Assembly: GCA_023301205.1 (NCBI GenBank)
Contig: JALZVC010000235.1
Coordinates: 1-9,819 of the forward strand
Length of the DNA: 9,819 nt
Origin: Flavobacteriaceae bacterium
Lineage (GTDB): Bacteria; Bacteroidota; Bacteroidia; Flavobacteriales; Flavobacteriaceae
Direction: 5' to 3'
The position numbers were made by a program, and so were the translations under genes. Numbering within the stretch: position 1 is the stretch's first letter; each line of letters starts with the position of its first letter. The notes beneath the pieces are model-generated. The model ran no database searches, had not been told where the DNA came from, and was given only the letters and a program-made list of their open reading frames with translations. Shown in pieces: positions 6,741 through 9,819 of the stretch.

Positions 6741-6753
6741 GCATTGATAATGC
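6741..6753. promoter_or_regulatory. Candidate operator palindrome upstream of the toxin operon
   Basis: GCATTGATAATGC is a 5+3+5 palindrome 28 bp before the ATG of the ADP-ribosyltransferase-like gene, in an A/T-rich intergenic stretch with no clear TAnnTTTG box. It is the only compact dyad in the 88-bp gap to the preceding gene. It may be an autoregulatory site, but neither the regulator nor the promoter is identified. Confidence 0.3.
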
Positions 6754-6801
6754 TTTAATTAATTTAGAATTTAAATTTAATAAAAACTTTCTAATTAAAT
6801 A

Positions 6802-7047
6802 TCAAACCTTAATAAAATTAGAATTTATATTGTAATATCTATCAAGCCTATTTCCATTTATAAATGATATGAATTGAATAATCTTATTTGCTTTGTGGCT
6901 GTAATAAACCTCAACAAAAAACAAATCAATAGCGTATAAGTTCACTTTGTATGGTGGTTCAAGCATAGATGTAAGGTAAGTTCCTTTTTTCCATAAAGTA
7001 TTGTATTTCTCTTCTTCGTGTAGTAAGTTAAAATCGTATAAAGTCAA
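6802..7047 (-). CDS. Conserved hypothetical protein, 81 aa (TTG start)
   Basis: I recall similar short Bacteroidota proteins beginning MTLYEFN and containing 'LY.ID.FYVEVYY....I..F.SF', but they have no function I know. Here the matching segments are TLYDFNLL (2-9), VNLYAIDLFFVEVYYSHKANKI (35-56) and IQFISFING. The pattern suggests a small alpha/beta protein without signal peptide or membrane segment. The start is a TTG at 7047; no ATG lies upstream in frame before a stop, and the family's usual N-terminus begins exactly there. Its stop is 88 bp before the toxin-like gene, so it may be the first gene of that transcript or a separate unit. Similar genes tend to sit in variable regions. Confidence 0.7.
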   Translation of the reverse strand: MTLYDFNLLHEEEKYNTLWKKGTYLTSMLEPPYKVNLYAIDLFFVEVYYSHKANKIIQFISFINGNRLDRYYNINSNFIKV

Positions 7048-7114
7048 AAAGTACAGTTTTATTTACTTAAATATTTCCATAATGGTTGTAGATTTTAAAG
7101 CTGTTTCAGCTGCT

Positions 7115-7774
7115 TTAATTATCTTCCTTGCTGCGTTCCTTCTTCGTTGACTCTAAAAGTTTCTTCCATCCCTCAGCCAATTCCGATGTCCAACCGTGTG
7201 TTTTGTGCTGCACTTCAATTTGGTTTTGCTTCGCTAGTTCCTGCTTTAAGAAACGGGTTCTTTGGTCACATCGTTCCGTCTGTTCCTTATCTCTGGCATC
7301 CACTTCTGAAACCCATTCTCGCCATCCCTCTTCTGCTTCATCCCTCTCAGCCCAATGGTGTAATTTAGCCAATTCTTCACAGTATTCATCCCATCTTTCT
7401 TGACTCTTTAGCCAACGATTGTTTTCTTCCTTCTCAAGCTGTACGTATGATTTCTTGGGCTTGGCTTCTTTAATACTATTCCAAAAGTGCACAGATATGG
7501 TAAGCGTTTTAAGTCTTGAATTATATCCAAAATCACTAGATTGAGGAATCCAAAATTTTATATTTCTAACATCACTTGATACCTTATAGAGTTGTGACCT
7601 CTGAGTAGTATGCAGTACATAAACATCTCTCAGTACTAATTTCATTTGTTTTTTAACCTTCTTACTCGCTTCAATATCTATACAACTTAAAGATAGTAAA
7701 GCATTCTCAGATAATATCTCTTCTAGTTTAAAACTCTTATGAACTGCCTTTTTATACATTTCTAATAGAGCCAT
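7115..7774 (-). CDS. Hypothetical charged protein with coiled-coil C-terminus, 219 aa
   Basis: I do not recognise this protein. Residues 1-110 look like a small globular domain with helices (EMYKKAVHKSFKLEEIL) and strands (MKLVLRDVYVL, LKTLTISVHFW). Residues ~110-219 are extremely rich in Glu, Lys, Arg and Trp (NNRWLKSQERWDEYCEELAK, EEGWREWVSEVDARD), probably a long helix or coiled coil. No signal peptide or membrane segment is visible. It starts 3 bp after the stop of the 63-residue lipoprotein, so the two are co-transcribed. The 3' half (about 7140-7400) is 42-48% GC, against roughly 35% in the 5' part, which suggests a different origin or constraint. A hairpin, AGCTG-TTT-CAGCT, straddles the stop codon but lacks a T tract. 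Confidence 0.7.
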   Translation of the reverse strand: MALLEMYKKAVHKSFKLEEILSENALLSLSCIDIEASKKVKKQMKLVLRDVYVLHTTQRSQLYKVSSDVRNIKFWIPQSSDFGYNSRLKTLTISVHFWNSIKEAKPKKSYVQLEKEENNRWLKSQERWDEYCEELAKLHHWAERDEAEEGWREWVSEVDARDKEQTERCDQRTRFLKQELAKQNQIEVQHKTHGWTSELAEGWKKLLESTKKERSKEDN

Positions 7775-7777
7775 ATC

Positions 7778-7969
7778 TTATTTGTTTTCTAAAACGCTTA
7801 CCCAGTCAGGACATTTTATTAATTCAGATTTTAGACTGTCATTTTCACGTTCTAAACTTTCAACATACTTATTTGTAATCTCAATAGAATATTTTCTTGC
7901 TTCGATATTTTCCTTGTTGTTGCAACTGTATAGAAATAGACTAAAAAAAAGTATTATTAAGTATTTCAT
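7778..7969 (-). CDS. Small lipoprotein, 63 aa
   Basis: It has a short signal peptide with hydrophobic core YLIILFFSLFLYSC and a lipobox LYSC (13-16) whose cysteine would be lipidated. The mature part is only ~48 residues, mostly one charged helix (NKYVESLERENDSLKSELIK) with coiled-coil character. It lies 35 bp after the 135-residue lipoprotein and 3 bp before the 219-residue gene, giving a three-gene unit. Function is unknown. The charged helix could pair with the coiled-coil region of the following protein, but only if both are in the same compartment, which the lack of a signal in that protein argues against. Confidence 0.75.
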   Translation of the reverse strand: MKYLIILFFSLFLYSCNNKENIEARKYSIEITNKYVESLERENDSLKSELIKCPDWVSVLENK

Positions 7970-8004
7970 AACATTAGATTATAGTATTTACGATTTTGTT
8001 TGAA

Positions 8005-8412
8005 TTATTTAGTAAGTCTAAACTCCTTGACAATTGCGTGTTTGGAGTTATTCAAACTAATTGTTCCTCTCACGCTGAAAACATCCTCAATAGTTTTTCC
8101 GCTGTCATCCATCTTAAAATAAATTTCTACACTTTTATTTTCTACTTTGATGTTTTCCCATTTAAAAACTATTGTATTTGACTTTGCGTTAAAGCCATTG
8201 CGGTTACTTGTGCCAATAGTTTTGATATATTTTGGTGTGCCCCATCGATTAACACACATTTCTAAATTACCTAAATCGGAAAAAGTTCCTTGATGCTCGT
8301 TATAATATAAAGCTTGTTTAAATTCATCATAGTTAAATTCATTTTCGTTTTTCTGTGTGCAAGAGATAGAAAAACTAATTGCAAGTGACATTATAAGTAT
8401 AAAGTTTCTCAT
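8005..8412 (-). CDS. Predicted lipoprotein, 135 aa
   Basis: The signal peptide MRNFILIMSLAISFSISC ends in a lipobox-like SISC (Cys18). The mature domain has conserved-looking elements seen in small bacterial surface lipoproteins: 'LEMCVNRWGTPKYIKTIG' (about 51-68), then alternating strands NTIVFKWENIKVENKSVEIYFKM and VFSVRGTISL. A W-G-x-P segment followed by several beta-strands recalls small SmpA/BamE-like folds, but I cannot confirm this. It is followed by the 63-residue lipoprotein and preceded, 9 bp away, by a broken small membrane protein gene. The start is ATG at 8412. Confidence 0.75.
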   Translation of the reverse strand: MRNFILIMSLAISFSISCTQKNENEFNYDEFKQALYYNEHQGTFSDLGNLEMCVNRWGTPKYIKTIGTSNRNGFNAKSNTIVFKWENIKVENKSVEIYFKMDDSGKTIEDVFSVRGTISLNNSKHAIVKEFRLTK

Positions 8413-8421
8413 AGTTTAAAT

Positions 8422-8622
8422 TTATAGAAAAGCACCTAAAATTGTAAGAACAATAACAATAGCAATGACCCAAACAATTGTTGACGTATTACTGCGTGTT
8501 CTTTCAGTAGCGTTTTTAATTAACCAATTAGTGTAAAGTATTTCCAATTATATTTCCCTATCGGTATAGTGTTCCCTATCTCCTTCAAAGATAATTTGTT
8601 TGTCTTTTTTCTTGTTTTTCAT
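8422..8622 (-). pseudogene. Small membrane protein split by an in-frame TAA
   Basis: Read from ATG 8622, the frame encodes 24 residues, MKNKKKDKQIIFEGDREHYT and then DREI, followed by TAA at 8548-8550. It then continues without shift for 41 residues, ending TIVWVIAIVIVLTILGAFL, a single C-terminal membrane helix. The natural reading is one 65-residue protein (basic-acidic head, linker, tail anchor) broken by a nonsense change, for example CAA or GAA to TAA. A TTG directly after the stop could restart translation of the tail as a 41-residue membrane peptide. ATG 8622 overlaps the TGA of the previous gene (ATGA), so the gene was once translationally coupled to it. It is too short to appear in routine gene calls. 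Function is unknown. Confidence 0.6.
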
Positions 8623-9200
8623 AACTCAAATATAGAATTATTATCAGTGCCCAAAATCATTAAACGCTCAATATCTTCAAGAGGTATTTTTTCAGCTTGT
8701 GAAATCTTCTGCATTAATTTTAAATATCGCTTTGTTGGTTTGCCTTTGTAGTGCGTTTTAAAGTGCTTTGCGTGTAGTTGGTTGTAATATTTTTCTAAAG
8801 CAAAATAACCGCCATAAACTCTGCTCACTTTGCGCCAGCTTTTTGTTTCTGTCTGTGTTGCGTTCATACCACTTTTAAATGCTGAGTGGTGCATAAATCT
8901 ACCTTGTATTAAGTGAAGTTTTCTAAATTGTTGTAATGTGAAAGGACAAATAAAATACCAAACATCGCCTTTACCTGAGTTTGATGTTAATGCTTCTAAT
9001 TGAATATTGTATTTATAATCTGTTCCGTTTGATTTGTAGTCAACTGTTACGAACTGTTCGTCCATCAACATAACTACACTTATACTTATCGAACTTGTAA
9101 CTTCTTTATAATTATTTATCCAGTTAAGTGTACCGATTTTAGCACTTGGTAAATTAATGTAACCTTGTTTTATTAAATCTGAAATACTAATACTTTTAAT
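8619..9200 (-). pseudogene. 5'-truncated accessory-genome protein (WYFICP family), 193 codons open
   Basis: From ATG 9071 this reads as 150 residues, but the frame stays open 43 codons further to a TAA at 9201-9203. The extra part is clearly protein-like: SISISDLIKQGYI, then GTLNWINN and VTSSISISV, resembling the N-terminus of a family I recall in Bacteroidota accessory DNA. The body has GKGDVWYFICPFT (33-45 of the ATG version), RKLHLIQGRFMHHSAF, QTETKSWR, HAKHFKTHYKGKPTKRYLKLM and a C-terminal IERLMILG. No start codon precedes the extension, so the first ~10-20 residues appear lost where the gene abuts the truncated lipoprotein at 9200-9245. The ATG 9071 product may still be made. Function of the family is unknown to me. 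Confidence 0.6.
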
Positions 9201-9526
9201 TTAGTCAAATAGGGTAGGGAATGAGTAGGATTTTGGCATAGTGTTTTATCTTTTTCTATAAAGGTTATAAAATAGCCTTCCTTATATGTTTCATATGAAG
9301 CTAAATCTTCCTTAGATAATTTTATGCCTTCTTTTCGATCTTCTTCCATCTTACTTTTCACGGATACTACAGTCCATTTCCCTTTTTCATTATCGATCCA
9401 AGATCCTATTAGATCTTTATTAAAACTTAAACTTTCTGAGGTATAAAAAGGTTGAAGCGATTTTACAATACAAGAGTTTAATAATAGTGCTAATCCAATT
9501 AAAATAAATGATTTCCAAGTTTTCAT
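9173..9526 (-). pseudogene. 3'-truncated lipoprotein, 117 aa remaining
   Basis: The N-terminus is a clean lipoprotein signal (ILIGLALLLNSC, Cys19) followed by VKSLQPFYTSESLSFNKDLIGSW, typical of a flavobacterial lipoprotein family that I remember as about twice this length. Similarity to that pattern seems to hold through GYFITFIEKDKT (about 84-95) and then breaks. The last ~22 residues, rich in Pro, Leu and Val and ending LKVLVFQI, look like random read-through into sequence that codes for the truncated accessory gene in another frame. The gene is thus probably cut at about 9240. The start ATG 9526 and the upstream region look intact, so it may still be transcribed. The comparison length is from memory. 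Confidence 0.6.
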
Positions 9527-9624
9527 AATGCTATGTTTTATAAGTTTTAGCTAAACTCTACTTGTTTAAGCAGTGTTACAACAAATTTCGACAAACAAGA
9601 TGTAACTACTGTCAAACAATTTAG

Positions 9625-9783
9625 AACAAAAAAATAGAGAAGACAAAAGCATCTATATGCGATTTTGTGCAAGTAGATAAAACAGTAGCATCCATATTAG
9701 GCGAACTAAAAATAGTCTCCCAAAAAGGCTATTCAAGTGAATTCAATGGTCGTAATATGTCAGGTTTAAAGAATCATTTTTGA
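9625..9783 (+). pseudogene. Start-less plus-strand coding remnant, ~40-50 codons
   Basis: From TAG at 9622 an open frame runs to TGA at 9781-9783. Its second half looks protein-like (DKTVASILGELKIVSQKGYS, then SEFNGRNMSGLKNHF), with codon choice similar to neighbouring genes. There is no ATG start; the only candidate is GTG 9667, which would give 38 residues and has no ribosome-binding signal. I recognise no family. It may be the 3' end of a deleted gene or chance. The rest of 9527-9819 holds only the presumed promoter region of the lipoprotein gene. Confidence 0.25.
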
Positions 9784-9819
9784 TAACTACCATTCTATTG
9801 ATAAACTTTTTGTTTTCGT

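Noticed and set aside
7094..7118. Hairpin at the stop of the 219-aa gene as a terminator
   Set aside because: The stem AGCTG-TTT-CAGCT with flanking pairs is followed on the minus strand by AAAATCTACAACC, with no T tract.
7128..7403. Plus-strand open frames of 91 and 73 codons
   Set aside because: They are antisense to the GC-richer part of the 219-aa gene. Their Ser/Cys/Leu-rich content is what the complement of Glu/Lys/Arg/Trp codons gives, and there is no ribosome-binding signal or family match.
7782..8181. Plus-strand frames of 73 and 61 codons opposite the two lipoproteins
   Set aside because: They are shadows of genes on the other strand, where signal peptides with lipoboxes make the coding strand clear.
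8627..8634. TATATTTG on the minus strand as a promoter
   Set aside because: It matches the -7 consensus, but lies inside coding sequence only 4 bp before the ATG of the split small gene, too close to serve as its promoter.
8569..8751. Plus-strand frame of 60 codons
   Set aside because: It is antisense to the conserved KPTKRYLKLM region of the truncated accessory gene and has no features of its own.
1..9819. CRISPR arrays, tRNA or rRNA genes, transposase or integrase
   Set aside because: I looked for regular spaced repeats, tRNA-like cloverleaf ends, rRNA sequence and DDE or tyrosine/serine recombinase motifs, and saw none.

Overview
The window looks like accessory DNA from a marine-type member of the Bacteroidota, most likely Flavobacteriaceae. 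The evidence is a low GC content, start sites without Shine-Dalgarno sequences but with A/T-rich leaders, a TAnnTTTG-type -7 box before one operon, small lipoproteins with short signal peptides, and a perfect palindrome built on CTTTCGCGAAAG, which I remember as a common intergenic repeat in this family. Family assignments come from motifs I can see and from memory of the families; no search was run. Every convincing gene lies on the minus strand, so transcription runs from high to low coordinates.

Left part (1-5081), a defence module. A 994-residue protein with a primase domain and an SF2 helicase, of the TOTE conflict-system type, lies downstream of a two-gene AbiEi/AbiEii-type toxin-antitoxin operon (antitoxin first, 14-nt overlap with the toxin). 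Two 13-bp palindromes spaced 22 bp apart sit over the antitoxin promoter and look like its operator. A 26-bp perfect palindrome separates the toxin from the helicase gene. The 9-mer CGAGGTCAC occurs at the first base of the window and again at 5066-5074. Each copy is followed by a strong plus-strand terminator. This may mark the two ends of a ~5.07 kb insertion.

Middle part (5082-7047). After a ~400-bp stretch with no clear gene comes a compact operon, read downward: a 182-residue protein with an ADP-ribosyltransferase-like YHT...WLGKGYYFW signature, a 79-residue protein, and a SecB-like chaperone that starts inside the stop codon of the 79-residue gene. The order and spacing match toxin-antitoxin-chaperone (TAC) systems, but the toxin would be of a different class from the HigB or MqsR type toxins usual there. 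This is the best candidate for an undescribed system. A (CT)6 tract and an A8 tract sit directly upstream of the putative toxin start. An 81-residue conserved hypothetical gene with a TTG start precedes it.

Right part (7115-9819), small accessory genes and decay. There is a 219-residue charged protein with an abrupt rise in GC in its 3' half, and two small lipoproteins (63 and 135 residues). A small membrane protein is split by an in-frame TAA. A 5'-truncated accessory gene runs directly into a 3'-truncated lipoprotein gene, so there is a recombination junction at about 9200-9245. The last 290 bp contain at most a start-less coding remnant on the plus strand.
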